Shown: one piece after another, positions 1-8,668 of the stretch
How positions within the stretch are numbered: the stretch's first letter is position 1
Layout of the letters: every line of letters begins with the position of its first letter
Assembly (NCBI GenBank): GCA_020634795.1
Contig: JACKAZ010000001.1
Location: 401,704 to 465,703 of the forward strand
Length of the DNA stretch: 64,000 nt
Source: Ardenticatenales bacterium
GTDB lineage: Bacteria; Chloroflexota; Anaerolineae; Ardenticatenales; Ardenticatenaceae
Direction of reading: 5' to 3'
Position numbers and translations under genes: made by a program
The notes under the pieces: model-generated
The model's database searches: none
Told to the model about the DNA's origin: nothing
The model's input: the letters and a program-made list of their open reading frames with translations, nothing else

Positions 1-931
1 GCCCCTCCGCCGCCTCCGCAATGCGTGCCAGCATGGCTTCGCCATGGGCCAGCCGCGCCCGCCACGTCGCGCTCACCGCGCCGAGCGCGGGGTGGGCGGC
101 GGCAAGGGCAGCGTGCTGCGCGGCCTCGCCTTGCCAGAGGCGCTGCCACGCCGCGACCAACGCGGGTAGAGCGTTGTACTGCGCGGCAGAACGCATGGTG
201 TTTTCCAACGTGTCGGCGCGGCTGCCGAAGCCGCGTGGCAGATCGAGGTCGTGGGCCACGCGGCCAATGTCGTCGCGGCTGAGGAAGAGGCCGCTCTGCG
301 CGGCATGAGTGAGGAAGGCGGCGATCTCGCGCAGGCCGCTCCGTTCATGGGCCAGCGGGTCGACCGGCAGGGGCAAATCGGGGGCAGGCACGACGGCCTC
401 TGCGGGGAGCAGACTCAGCGCCAGTTGCAGCGTCAGATCAACGAGGGCGGCGTAGAAGGGCGCGGCTTGGCGCTGCACCGCGTGGCAGAACGCGGGCAGC
501 CACGGCAAGAGCTGCGTCGTTACTACCTCGCGTTGCAACGCCAACCATTGTTCGTCACCGTGTCTTGCCGCGTGCTGCCACGTGGCCAACTGTGCCAAAA
601 ACAGCGCGATCAGGCCGAGGTGATCGGCGGCGACATCCTCGCGGCTGACGTCGAAGTCGTAGCGGCGGTAAAGCGTCAGAAGCTGATCGCTGATTGCGCC
701 GCCCAACAGTCCCTCATCGCTCAAGAAGCTGCTGGCATAGGGAAAGAGGTTCAGCACCAGTAGCCGATAATGGGCGGCGGCTGCCTCATCCGCCTCGAAC
801 GAATCCGACAGATGGCCCGCCAGCTCCGGCAGTGCCCGCACGGTTGGGAGCGTCTGTTCAGTCAGCCCATGGAGCAACAGTTCGCCCAACAACGACCAGG
901 CGGCAGCGTAGGCGCTCGGCGCCCCACTCAT
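1..931 (-). CDS. TorD/DmsD-family molybdoenzyme chaperone, 3' end beyond the window
   Basis: The minus strand is open from an ATG at 931 to the left edge (about 310 codons, no stop seen). The start overlaps the stop of the molybdopterin oxidoreductase in an ATGA arrangement, so the two genes are translationally coupled. The protein is alpha-helical and rich in Leu and Ala. It carries an LLPWLPAF segment resembling the E..LLPW...F region of TorD-family chaperones, and an NLFPYASSF segment near residue 75. TorD-family proteins bind the apo-molybdoenzyme in the cytoplasm and help insert the cofactor before membrane association. The length is somewhat above the usual 200-260 residues, so a C-terminal extension is likely. 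Family assignment rests on these motifs and on position. Confidence 0.72.
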   Translation of the reverse strand, partial: MSGAPSAYAAAWSLLGELLLHGLTEQTLPTVRALPELAGHLSDSFEADEAAAAHYRLLVLNLFPYASSFLSDEGLLGGAISDQLLTLYRRYDFDVSREDVAADHLGLIALFLAQLATWQHAARHGDEQWLALQREVVTTQLLPWLPAFCHAVQRQAAPFYAALVDLTLQLALSLLPAEAVVPAPDLPLPVDPLAHERSGLREIAAFLTHAAQSGLFLSRDDIGRVAHDLDLPRGFGSRADTLENTMRSAAQYNALPALVAAWQRLWQGEAAQHAALAAAHPALGAVSATWRARLAHGEAMLARIAEAAEG

Positions 932-3918
932 TCGGCGCGGCGCTTGCTGGGCAGATCGTAGGCGGCGCGCACCGGCTTCAGCGGCCGCTTCAGCCAGAGC
1001 GGGCGGCGTGTGCCGTCCGGCGAGACCTCTTCCGCGCTGCGCGTCATCGCGACCCAGTCGCGGTAGACCGCCATTGAGCGCTCGGTATCGACCCAGACGT
1101 CGCCATATTTCTCGTTGGCGGCCGCCTTGCGAACATTGATCGCCTTCTGCAGCCAGCAGTGCGCCCCACTGACCGGATCGGGGTGAACGGCGTGGGTCAG
1201 ATTCTGGTGCACGCCCACATCCTTCCACCAAATGCGGCTGGTGTCGGGGTCGAAGCTTTCCCACGCACGGCCCTCTTCGAGGATATTCAACGTGTGACCG
1301 CCCGCGCCATCGGCTTCCAAGCTCACAAGATTGGACATGCCCGGGCCGATGCCGACCCCATCTTGCAAGCGCCAGCGTCCGAGGTGGTGGCTCATCGCGA
1401 TCACGCCCGGCTTGATCCCCTCGGTGATCCAGACGCGGTCGACGAAATAGCCGATCTCGGTCTCGACCCGCACCAGATCGCCGCTCGTCACGCCGAGCCG
1501 TTGGCCGTCACTGGGGTGCATCCAGATCGGGTTCTTGTGGGAGATTTCGTATAGCCATTTGGCATTGGCGCTGCGGGTGTGGATCAGCGTCGGCAGCCGG
1601 AAGTTGGGCAGCAACAGCATCTCGCCTTTGCTGCGGTCGATCTGCTGGGGCGAGACATGGCTCTCGATCGGCCACGGAATCGTGAACTCCCGCTCCGTCC
1701 AGCCCCATTCATGCAGGGTAGGACTGAAGAATTCCAGACGGCGGCTCGGTGTGCCAAAGCCGACCTTCGCCACATCGTCGATCGCGACACCGACCGGCGT
1801 CCCATCGGCCAGCAGCAGCCCCTCTGCGTCCAATTCGGTCTCGGTGGCGGCGGGCGCTTTCTCGTAGGGGGTGAAGTTGTCGCGCGTCACCTCGAAAGCG
1901 CCATACTTTCGCATGTAGGCCAGCGGCGACAGCCCCTCGGCGGCGGCGGCTTCGGGCAGGCCGGGCACGCTGTTCTCGAAGATCCAGCGGTAATATTCGT
2001 CGACCGTGATGATCTCGCCGGGTCGATAGGGGCTTTCAAAATGTTGGCGCACGCCGAGCGCCCCGTCGGGGTCCATGCGCGCCGATAGCTCGATCCAGAA
2101 CTCGTTCTCCTCCCAGACCTCGCCCGGATTGGCCTCGTAGGTGAAGCGCACCGGCTGGCCCATCCGCTCCATCGCCACGCGGCGCACCGGTTGGCGGAAG
2201 GCGATCCACTGCCCCGCGTGGGTCTCTTGGCTCATCAGGTCGTGCCGTTCGCCCGCGTGACCCATCGGCAGCACGTAATCGGCGAACCAGGCCGACTCGT
2301 TCCACGTCGGTGTGAGCGCCACGTGGCATTTGATCGTCTCTTCGTTGACCAGATGTTTCAGCCACATGAAACCGTCGGGGTTGATCCACATCGGGTTGTA
2401 GACGCGGGTGAAGTAGACATCCATATCGCCCCGTCCCTCTTCGAGGAAGTGGGGCAGCAGGAAGCTCATCTCGTAATGGGCCAGCGGCCACTCGACCGGC
2501 AGATGCAGCTCGTTCCACGCATCGCCCGCAGGCGGCACGTCGAACGGCTTTGGCACGAACTTGTTCCAACTGTTGGCCGAAGTGCCACCCCGCGTCCCGA
2601 TGGAGCCGGTCAGCACGTTCAGGAAGAAGAGGCAGCGCGCCACCTGCCAGCCGCCGAGGTTGCCGATCGTGGCGCTGCGCCAACTGTGCGTCGCCAGCCG
2701 GCCGTCGCAGTCGGCGACGTACTGCGCCGCTTCGGCGATGCGCTCGACCGGCACCTGCGCTTCGGCGGCGGCGTAGTCGAAGGTGAATTGACTGTAGAGC
2801 GATTTCAGGACGCGCTCGAAGAGATCGAACGATGGGTCAGCGCTGCTTACTTCGGCGCTCAGCGCCTCGTCGTCCAGCGTCAGCTTGCCGTCGCGGATCG
2901 CTTGGAGTGTCTGTTTCCAGTTGACCCAGCGGCGGACGAAATCGCGGTCGTATCGGCCCGTTTGAATCAGGTGGTTGGCAATCGCGAGCAGCACCGCGCT
3001 TTCGGAGCCGGGCCACGTGGGCAGCCAGACATCGCTCATCGACGCAGTGTTGGAAAGGCGCGGGTCGAAGGTGATCAGTTTCGCGCCCGCCATCTTGCCC
3101 TCGATGATGCGCTGGGCGTGCGGGTTGAAGTAGTGGCCGGTTTCCAGATGGCTGCTGATCAGCAGGATGGTGCGGGCATGGGCGTGGTCGGGCGAGGGAC
3201 GGTCGAAGCCCGCCCAGAACATGTAGCCCGCCCGCGCCCCGCTGGAGCAGATGTTGGTGTGAGAGTTGTGGCCATCGACCCCCCAACCCTGAATCACGCG
3301 ATTCGTGTAGCCATCTTCACCCGGTCGACCCACATGGTAGACGATGCCATCCTTGCGCCGCTGGCGGCTCTCCCGCATCTTCGCCGAAATCTCGTCCAGC
3401 GCCTCTTCCCACGAGATGCGCTTCCACTTGCCCTCGCCCCGTTTGCCAACCCGCTTCAGCGGATAGAGGATCCGTTCGGGGTCGTAGATCTGGTTGTGAG
3501 TGGCGGGGCCTTTGGCGCAGTTGCGGCCCCGGCTGCCTGGGTGGACGGGGTTGCCCTCGAACTTGCGGATTTCCAGCGTCTCTTTGTCCACATAGGCCAG
3601 CAGCCCGCAGGCGCTTTCACAGTTGAAGCAGACGGTGGGCACCAGCATGTAGTTGCGGGCGACGCGCTGCGGCCAGAGTTTGCCGTCCCACTCCACCCAA
3701 TCATCCCAATGCGCAACCGGCGGATATTGGCTCATACGGCCATCCGCCTGCTGCACCGTCGTCATCTGGACGGCTTGCGGCGTGCGGTCACTGGCATCGA
3801 AGCGGGGCAGCGCCTCGCCCGCGACGTTGGTCTGCCCCGTGACGCGCGGCGTCGGATGGGGCGCGCCGACCTTGAGCATCGTCTGGAGGAAGTCGAAGAT
3901 GGAGCGGTTATCGGCCAT
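928..3918 (-). CDS. DMSO-reductase-family molybdopterin oxidoreductase, catalytic subunit
   Basis: The 996-residue protein has the N-terminal 4Fe-4S motif of this family at Cys97, Cys100, Cys104 and Cys134, the last in RGRNCAKG. A probable molybdenum-ligand cysteine is Cys224 in SHTNICSSGAR. A molydopterin-dinucleotide-binding domain follows near the C terminus (about 760-930). The family reduces or oxidises small substrates such as polysulfide, thiosulfate, tetrathionate, arsenic oxyanions or formate using a bis-MGD cofactor; the substrate cannot be read from the sequence. No twin-arginine signal is visible (the N terminus is MADNRSIFDF), so it may face the cytoplasm. It is followed by the TorD-like gene. 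The expected ferredoxin and NrfD partners are fused and lie about 7 kb upstream at 10945-12684, beyond an island of repeats and insertion sequences. Confidence 0.9.
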   Translation of the reverse strand: MADNRSIFDFLQTMLKVGAPHPTPRVTGQTNVAGEALPRFDASDRTPQAVQMTTVQQADGRMSQYPPVAHWDDWVEWDGKLWPQRVARNYMLVPTVCFNCESACGLLAYVDKETLEIRKFEGNPVHPGSRGRNCAKGPATHNQIYDPERILYPLKRVGKRGEGKWKRISWEEALDEISAKMRESRQRRKDGIVYHVGRPGEDGYTNRVIQGWGVDGHNSHTNICSSGARAGYMFWAGFDRPSPDHAHARTILLISSHLETGHYFNPHAQRIIEGKMAGAKLITFDPRLSNTASMSDVWLPTWPGSESAVLLAIANHLIQTGRYDRDFVRRWVNWKQTLQAIRDGKLTLDDEALSAEVSSADPSFDLFERVLKSLYSQFTFDYAAAEAQVPVERIAEAAQYVADCDGRLATHSWRSATIGNLGGWQVARCLFFLNVLTGSIGTRGGTSANSWNKFVPKPFDVPPAGDAWNELHLPVEWPLAHYEMSFLLPHFLEEGRGDMDVYFTRVYNPMWINPDGFMWLKHLVNEETIKCHVALTPTWNESAWFADYVLPMGHAGERHDLMSQETHAGQWIAFRQPVRRVAMERMGQPVRFTYEANPGEVWEENEFWIELSARMDPDGALGVRQHFESPYRPGEIITVDEYYRWIFENSVPGLPEAAAAEGLSPLAYMRKYGAFEVTRDNFTPYEKAPAATETELDAEGLLLADGTPVGVAIDDVAKVGFGTPSRRLEFFSPTLHEWGWTEREFTIPWPIESHVSPQQIDRSKGEMLLLPNFRLPTLIHTRSANAKWLYEISHKNPIWMHPSDGQRLGVTSGDLVRVETEIGYFVDRVWITEGIKPGVIAMSHHLGRWRLQDGVGIGPGMSNLVSLEADGAGGHTLNILEEGRAWESFDPDTSRIWWKDVGVHQNLTHAVHPDPVSGAHCWLQKAINVRKAAANEKYGDVWVDTERSMAVYRDWVAMTRSAEEVSPDGTRRPLWLKRPLKPVRAAYDLPSKRRAE

Positions 3919-4174
3919 GGTATTTGTCCTGGAGAATGGAGTTTATCGGCGCTTCCACACACCACGGATGAAAATGGTTTGTCACGGTGTATGGGTGTGG
4001 GGGTGTATGGGTCTCTGGCAATGTAAAGAGGGTTATGCACGGATGGGCGATGCAAAGTGATTTTAGAGTCGGTCATGCGAATGGCGAATGATGAAAGAGA
4101 TCCTTGGTCAGGCATTGCAATCGCTGAGTAGAGGGTCGCAGATTTCGCAGATAGCGTGCTATAGAAGGCCCTCT

Positions 4175-4340
4175 TATACCAAATCGGAAGGTTGATTGTG
4201 CAACGAAGATCAATGGTAACAGCCAAGAAGGGGCCTGCGCAGGCAGGCCCATGGCCGACAGGCCCTCCAGCGGGGATTTTAATCCCCGCCCCACGGTTAC
4301 ACCGTCAATTCCACAGCCACAATTGTCTATGAGAATGGGT
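4175..4340. repeat. MITE-like repeat, copy A
   Basis: About 165 bp that recurs at 4427-4560 and 32025-32185. The core holds a GCCTGCGCAGGC palindrome and a hairpin made of GCGGGGAT and ATCCCCGC around a TTTA loop. It ends in CTATGAGAATGGG. The left edge TATACCAAATCG (4175-4186) is answered by the inverted CGATTTGGTATA at 4427-4438, just before copy B. No protein of its own is encoded. This looks like a non-autonomous mobile or palindromic element between the molybdoenzyme gene and the lipoprotein array. Confidence 0.75.
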
Positions 4341-4426
4341 AGTAGATCAATGGTAATACCAATTAGAGTTTGTAGAGTTGCATTCTAGGCGTGGTTCTCT
4401 CCCTATCTAATGCAACCTCGTCACTT

Positions 4427-4560
4427 CGATTTGGTATAACAGCCAAGAAGGGGCCTGCGCAGGCAGGCCCATGGGCCGACAGGCCCTCCAGCGGGGATTT
4501 TAATCCCCGCCCCACGGTTACACCGTCAATTCCACAGCCACAATTGTCTATGAGAATGGG
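4427..4560. repeat. MITE-like repeat, copy B
   Basis: The second copy keeps the core from AGCCAAGAAGG to GAGAATGGG with only a few changes from copy A. It lacks the GGTTGATTGTGCAACGAAG left portion, and is instead bordered by CGATTTGGTATA, the inverse of the left edge of copy A. The hairpin GCGGGGAT/ATCCCCGC is intact at about 4491-4510. Confidence 0.72.
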
Positions 4561-4727
4561 TATTAGAAAAATAAGACGATAGGAAGGCGACCAAGTCATA
4601 ACGACTTTGACCAAAGTATAGAAATATTCAGGGAAGAAAAAAATGGGCTTCACGCACTACAAAGGCAGATAGTCGCGCCGTGGCAATTGATCATTCTGCC
4701 TCCATCAGTCTAGGGTCCAAGTTAGGG

Positions 4728-4839
4728 GTTGGGAAGCTTTAGACTCTTTGCGCCGGAGAACGAAGCGATCCGTCCCTGCTTGGCAAGCTAGATAAGGCCA
4801 AGTTGGGAAGCTTTAGACTCTTTGCGCCGGAGAACGAAG
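4728..4839. repeat. 38-bp direct repeat pair
   Basis: A 38-bp sequence beginning GTTGGGAAGC and ending GAGAACGAAG occurs at 4728-4765 and again, without a visible change, at 4802-4839. The two are separated by 36 bp, just downstream of the last gene of the lipoprotein array. It may be a scar of the local tandem duplication. The rest of 3919-4850 holds only MITE copies A and B and AT-richer spacer. Confidence 0.8.
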
Positions 4840-4850
4840 AGAATACCAGG

Positions 4851-5798
4851 TCAGCCTTTCATGCCATCGCGAATCGGACCCTCAAACGCACCTTCGTCCA
4901 ACAGCTCCTTCGCCTCGTCTGCGCATTCGGGCTGAATTGGCACAGCAGGTGCGCTATTGTAGTCGTCGAACTCGATGATGAAGGAGATGGAACCTTCCAT
5001 CATCCCCTCGTAGAAAGGAACGCCGAGGATAGGGAGCGCACTGCCTGCAGTGGTGATATCGGTTTTGACGATGGCATGGCTGTCAGGGGTCAGGTAGATA
5101 TCGCCGTCGACCGTACCTTGGAAGTCCGCGTAGTCCTGTTTCATGAGCTGTTCGGTAAACAGAGGATCGAGGCGGTAGTGGATAGTGGGGATGCCATTGA
5201 CGGCGACTTCACCTTGGCGGATAAGCGCCATTTCGTGTTCAGCATTGGTGAGGCGATGGTTGTAGAACGTCTCTAGCAGCGATTCGTTATAGAAGAGGCT
5301 ACGGAAGGGCGTGGTTTTGTCAGTCCAGCTTTCGACGTTGCAGAACGGTTCCGCCTCGCCCCGATAGTTGAGGTAAGTGCGGTAGGTGCGGTCGCCCTCG
5401 GGATGGGGGAGCAGCACCGTGGGATAACCGTAGGAGCCATTCATCGTGAGTTGGCTGAAACCAGTATCGGTATAGCGTTGGATACCGGTATGCTTGTCGA
5501 AGTGTACCGTGTCATGCCAGAGCGCATCAATCCCTACGGGCGCGGGTGTAAACGGGGGCTCCTCCTGACTCCCGTCGAGAAGCATATTGGCCCGTACAGT
5601 CATAGAGGTTAGATTAGGATCACTGTCGGGGTTGAGCGGTCGGACCTTAATGAGTTCAGCGTCGGGCGCAAGGGTCATCGGTTCGTCTCCCAGATTGAGC
5701 AGTTGACTGAATCGACAGGCGACGAGCGAGAGGGAGAGAAGGGTCAGCGATACGAGCAGGAGCCTCACCCGATGCCGCCTAGGAGCTGGGAGTGCCAC
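4851..5798 (-). CDS. Lipoprotein paralog 1 of a tandem triplet (diverged central segment)
   Basis: A GTG at 5798 lies two bases after the stop of paralog 2 and gives 315 residues; an ATG at 5876 would overlap that gene by 76 bp and is less likely. The N terminus is a lipoprotein signal with the lipobox LVAC, so the protein should be anchored on the outer face of the membrane. The mature part starts RFSQLLNLGDEPM. Compared with paralogs 2 and 3 the N-terminal third and the segment from FQGTVDGD to PECAD are the same. The middle (around NESLLETFYNHRLTNAEHE and PLFTEQLMKQDYA) and the last residues (EGPIRDGMKG) differ. Patterns such as VNGIPTIHY followed by GDIYL and a Pro-ended strand recall LolA/LppX-fold lipoproteins, which is only an inference. 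Function unknown. Confidence 0.75.
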   Translation of the reverse strand: MALPAPRRHRVRLLLVSLTLLSLSLVACRFSQLLNLGDEPMTLAPDAELIKVRPLNPDSDPNLTSMTVRANMLLDGSQEEPPFTPAPVGIDALWHDTVHFDKHTGIQRYTDTGFSQLTMNGSYGYPTVLLPHPEGDRTYRTYLNYRGEAEPFCNVESWTDKTTPFRSLFYNESLLETFYNHRLTNAEHEMALIRQGEVAVNGIPTIHYRLDPLFTEQLMKQDYADFQGTVDGDIYLTPDSHAIVKTDITTAGSALPILGVPFYEGMMEGSISFIIEFDDYNSAPAVPIQPECADEAKELLDEGAFEGPIRDGMKG

Positions 5799-7597
5799 AG
5801 TTAGCCCTCTACCGCCTGCTGAGGGGGAAGCACAAAGGCACCATCGTCCAACAGCTCCTTCGCGTCGTCTGCGCATTCGGGCTGAATTGGTACAGCAGGT
5901 GCGCTATTGTAGTCGTCGAACTCGATGATGAAGGAGATGGAGCCTTCCATCATCCCCTCGTAGAAAGGAACGCCGAGGATAGGGAGCGCACTGCCTGCGG
6001 TGGTGATATCGGTTTTGACGATGGCATGGCTGTCTGGGGTCAGGTAGATATCGCCGTCGACCGTACCTTGAAAGTCGTCGTACTCCTTTTGCATGAGTTG
6101 CACGGTCAGCGAGGGATCGATGCGGTAATAGATGGCGGGGATGCCATTGACGGTGACTTCGTCCTGACGGATAAGCGCCATTTCGCGCTTAGAATTGATC
6201 ATGGCGTAGACTCTGTAGAGACCGAGGTCGTCGAGCATATCGTCGCCGTAGAAGAGGCTGCGGAAGGGCGTAGTTTTGTCAGTCCAACTTTCGACGTTGC
6301 AGAACGGTTCCGCCTCGCCTCGATAGTTGAGGTAAGTGCGGTAGGTGCGGTCGCCGTAGGGATGGGGGAGCAGCACCGTCGTATAACCGTAGGAGCCATT
6401 CATCGTGAGTTGGCTGAAACCAGTATCGGTATAGCGTTGGATACCGGTATGCTTGTCGAAGTGTACCGTGTCATGCCAGAGCGCATCAATCCCTACGGGC
6501 GCGGGTGTAAACGGGGGCTCCTCCTGACTCCCGTCGAGAAGCATATTGGCCCGTACAGTCATAGAGGTTAGATTAGGATCACTGTCGGGGTTGAGCGGTC
6601 GGACCTTAATGAGTTCAGCGTCGGGCGCAAGGGTCATCGGTTCGTCTCCCAGATTGAGCAGTTGACTGAATCGACAGGCGACGAGCGAGAGGGAGAGAAG
6701 GGTCAGCGATACGAGCAGGAGCCTCACCCGATGCCGCCTAGGAGCTGGGAGTGCCACAGTTAGCCCTCTACCGCCTGCTGAGGGGGAAGCACAAAGGCAC
6801 CATCGTCCAACAGCTCCTTCGCGTCGTCTGCGCATTCGGGCTGAATTGGTACAGCAGGTGCGCTATTGTAGTCGTCGAACTCGATGATGAAGGAGATGGA
6901 GCCTTCCATCATCCCCTCGTAGAAAGGAACGCCGAGGATAGGGAGCGCACTGCCTGCGGTGGTGATATCGGTTTTGACGATGGCATGGCTGTCTGGGGTC
7001 AGGTAGATATCGCCGTCGACCGTACCTTGAAAGTCGTCGTACTCCTTTTGCATGAGTTGCACGGTCAGCGAGGGATCGATGCGGTAATAGATGGCGGGGA
7101 TGCCATTGACGGTGACTTCGTCCTGACGGATAAGCGCCATTTCGCGCTTAGAATTGATCATGGCGTAGACTCTGTAGAGACCGAGGTCGTCGAGCATATC
7201 GTCGCCGTAGAAGAGGCTGCGGAAGGGCGTAGTTTTGTCAGTCCAACTTTCGACGTTGCAGAACGGTTCCGCCTCGCCTCGATAGTTGAGGTAAGTGCGG
7301 TAGGTGCGGTCGCCGTAGGGATGGGGGAGCAGCACCGTCGTATAACCGTAGGAGCCATTCATCGTGAGTTGGCTGAAACCAGTATCGGTATAGCGTTGGA
7401 TACCGGTATGCTTGTCGAAGTGTACCGTGTCATGCCAGAGCGCATCAATCCCTACGGGCGCGGGTGTAAACGGGGGCTCCTCCTGACTCCCGTCGAGAAG
7501 CATATTGGCCCGTACAGTCATAGAGGTTAGATTAGGATCACTGTCGGGGTTGAGCGGTCGGACCTTAATGAGTTCAGCGTCGGGCGCAAGGGTCATA
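5640..7597. repeat. 959-bp tandem duplication with near-perfect copies
   Basis: Sequence at 5801-6638 and at 6760-7597 reads the same base for base as far as could be followed by eye. The first difference is at 7597 (GTCATA against GTCATC). The stretch 5640-5880 matches 6599-6839, so a shared block extends across the gene junction into paralog 1. The period is 959 bp. The arrangement points to unequal crossing-over or gene conversion between the copies. Confidence 0.85.
5801..6757 (-). CDS. Lipoprotein paralog 2 of a tandem triplet
   Basis: With the GTG start at 6757, two bases after the preceding stop, this gene encodes 318 residues. The signal peptide and LVAC lipobox equal those of paralog 1. 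From the RFSQLLNLGDEP segment to the end (PPQQAVEG) the deduced protein is the same as paralog 3. This implies a very recent duplication or continuing gene conversion. The spacing between copies is exactly 959 bp. The function is unrecognised. The secreted, strand-rich character and a possible LolA/LppX-like fold are the only hints. The gene is probably co-transcribed with its neighbours. Confidence 0.75.
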   Translation of the reverse strand: MALPAPRRHRVRLLLVSLTLLSLSLVACRFSQLLNLGDEPMTLAPDAELIKVRPLNPDSDPNLTSMTVRANMLLDGSQEEPPFTPAPVGIDALWHDTVHFDKHTGIQRYTDTGFSQLTMNGSYGYTTVLLPHPYGDRTYRTYLNYRGEAEPFCNVESWTDKTTPFRSLFYGDDMLDDLGLYRVYAMINSKREMALIRQDEVTVNGIPAIYYRIDPSLTVQLMQKEYDDFQGTVDGDIYLTPDSHAIVKTDITTAGSALPILGVPFYEGMMEGSISFIIEFDDYNSAPAVPIQPECADDAKELLDDGAFVLPPQQAVEG

Positions 7598-7692
7598 GGT
7601 TCGTCTCCCAGATTGAGCAGTTGACTGAATCGACAGCCAACGAGCGAGAGGGTTAATAGCATAGTTGTTACAAAAAGAGTTGCTCCACGCAT
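6760..7692 (-). CDS. Lipoprotein paralog 3, first gene of the tandem triplet
   Basis: The ATG at 7692 has GAGGG eight bases upstream and gives 310 residues; a longer reading to 7824 would run into the WXG100 gene and is rejected. The signal MRGATLFVTTMLLTLSLVGC differs from the signals of the other two copies. The sequence becomes the same as paralog 2 from the mature Cys onward. This copy therefore marks the original upstream end, and the duplicated copies use the internal junction sequence as a new signal peptide. It starts 28 bp after the truncated WXG100 gene on the same strand and probably shares its transcript. Function unknown. Confidence 0.78.
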   Translation of the reverse strand: MRGATLFVTTMLLTLSLVGCRFSQLLNLGDEPMTLAPDAELIKVRPLNPDSDPNLTSMTVRANMLLDGSQEEPPFTPAPVGIDALWHDTVHFDKHTGIQRYTDTGFSQLTMNGSYGYTTVLLPHPYGDRTYRTYLNYRGEAEPFCNVESWTDKTTPFRSLFYGDDMLDDLGLYRVYAMINSKREMALIRQDEVTVNGIPAIYYRIDPSLTVQLMQKEYDDFQGTVDGDIYLTPDSHAIVKTDITTAGSALPILGVPFYEGMMEGSISFIIEFDDYNSAPAVPIQPECADDAKELLDDGAFVLPPQQAVEG

Positions 7693-7720
7693 CGCTATTA
7701 CCCTCTGTAGGCTTAAGACT

Positions 7721-7897
7721 TCAAAGGTCTGGAAGGAAGAAGGCATCGGCGCCTTCGCCCACCCACGCACCACGTAAGTTTTCGGCGCTATGTGTGAGCG
7801 AACGGCGGGTTGAGGAAACGGCATGGGCGGCTTCTAAAAAGCGTGCGGACATCGCTTCTAAGGTGTCATAGTTGGCTTGGAAAATGCGATCTGACAT
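7721..7897 (-). CDS. Truncated WXG100 (ESAT-6-like) family protein
   Basis: The ATG at 7897 follows a good GGAGG site and encodes 58 residues, starting MSDRIFQANY. The first helix is followed by a turn with the WVGEGADAFF motif, the WxG turn of WXG100 proteins. WXG100 proteins are usually about 100 residues of helix-turn-helix and serve as type VII secretion substrates or partners. Here a stop codon comes ten residues after the motif, so the second helix is absent. No FtsK/SpoIIIE-type ATPase is present in the window. The gene directly precedes the lipoprotein array. It is either a remnant or an unusual short form. Confidence 0.6.
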   Translation of the reverse strand: MSDRIFQANYDTLEAMSARFLEAAHAVSSTRRSLTHSAENLRGAWVGEGADAFFLPDL

Positions 7898-8668
7898 AAA
7901 GGCCTCCAAAGAAGGTGGGATGAGGGATAGCAAGCCCTTACATCATGATAGCAGATTTTCGCGCCGAAATCTTGGCGATTTCGTGAAGATTTTGGGCAAT
8001 TTCCGGCCCAAATTCGGCCAATTATGAAGAAAGTATGACGATTTCGTGAAAGTGTGAAGAAAGTATGAAGGACAGGGCATGGGCAAGCGCTCAAATCACG
8101 TTGGATCTTACCCTACTTGTGGGCCCTGACTCCCACTGGCAGATTCGACCCGTCGACAGGCTCAGGAGCAGGCTCGCGCCGCTTCTAGCAGCGCGAAGCA
8201 TTGCACGCCCTTGCGCTTAACGCGGCGGGCCAATGCGGGGCAATTTGCTGCCATGGTATCGCGCAAGGCACGGCAATGACGATGCGCTGTTCGCGCCTCC
8301 GACTAACGTCGGAACTACGAACCTAGTGTTCTGTCAAGGGTCGAATGCTGTATGGGCGATTGTCTGTAGAGAGATATCAGAGATCAGACATCAGAGGTCA
8401 GACGACGGCAAGGCCCTGTAAAATCGCGGTGGTCTGACATCTGTCGTCTGTCATCTACACGGCTTGAATCCTCTCGTTATCTATCATATCATGGTTGACA
8501 GAGTACTAGTACAGGCTGGCGCAAATACATCTAGGGTAACCACTGCGGGACTGCTATTACAAGCGAGGCGTCCGCCTGCGCGGACGCGTGGCCCCAGCGG
8601 GGAATTCATTCCCCAGCTGAGACCGCGCAACGAACTCGTACCCTTATACGAACTTCCGCCAAGCTGTA
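7898..8668. other. Gene-free spacer with hairpins and a solo IS end
   Basis: No convincing gene was found. At 7950-8070 there are AT-richer direct repeats (GATTTCGTGAA and GAAGAAAGTATGA, each about twice) that could be a promoter or operator for the WXG100-lipoprotein genes. At 8323-8350 a sequence beginning CTAGTGTTCTGTCAAGG resembles the terminal repeat of the IS630 remnant and may be a solo end. At 8360-8460 an inverted pair of ATCAGACATCAGAGGTCAGACG-like words occurs. At 8568-8587 (GCGTCCG/CGGACGC) and 8599-8614 (GGGGAAT/ATTCCCC) two adjacent hairpins resemble the architecture of the MITE-like repeats. Confidence 0.55.

Noticed and set aside
2191..4026. A 611-codon open frame on the plus strand
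   Set aside because: It runs antisense to the molybdopterin oxidoreductase, whose motifs and codon use are clear; the long frame is a by-product of GC-rich coding sequence.
4186..4560. Short open frames across the MITE-like repeats (VTVGRGLKSPLEGLSA)
   Set aside because: They follow the repeat copies, differ in start and end, and lack ribosome-binding sites; read as passengers of the repeat.
7693..7824. Longer start of lipoprotein paralog 3 at 7824
   Set aside because: It would overlap the WXG100 gene and hide the signal peptide; the ATG at 7692 has a ribosome-binding site and gives a clean lipobox.
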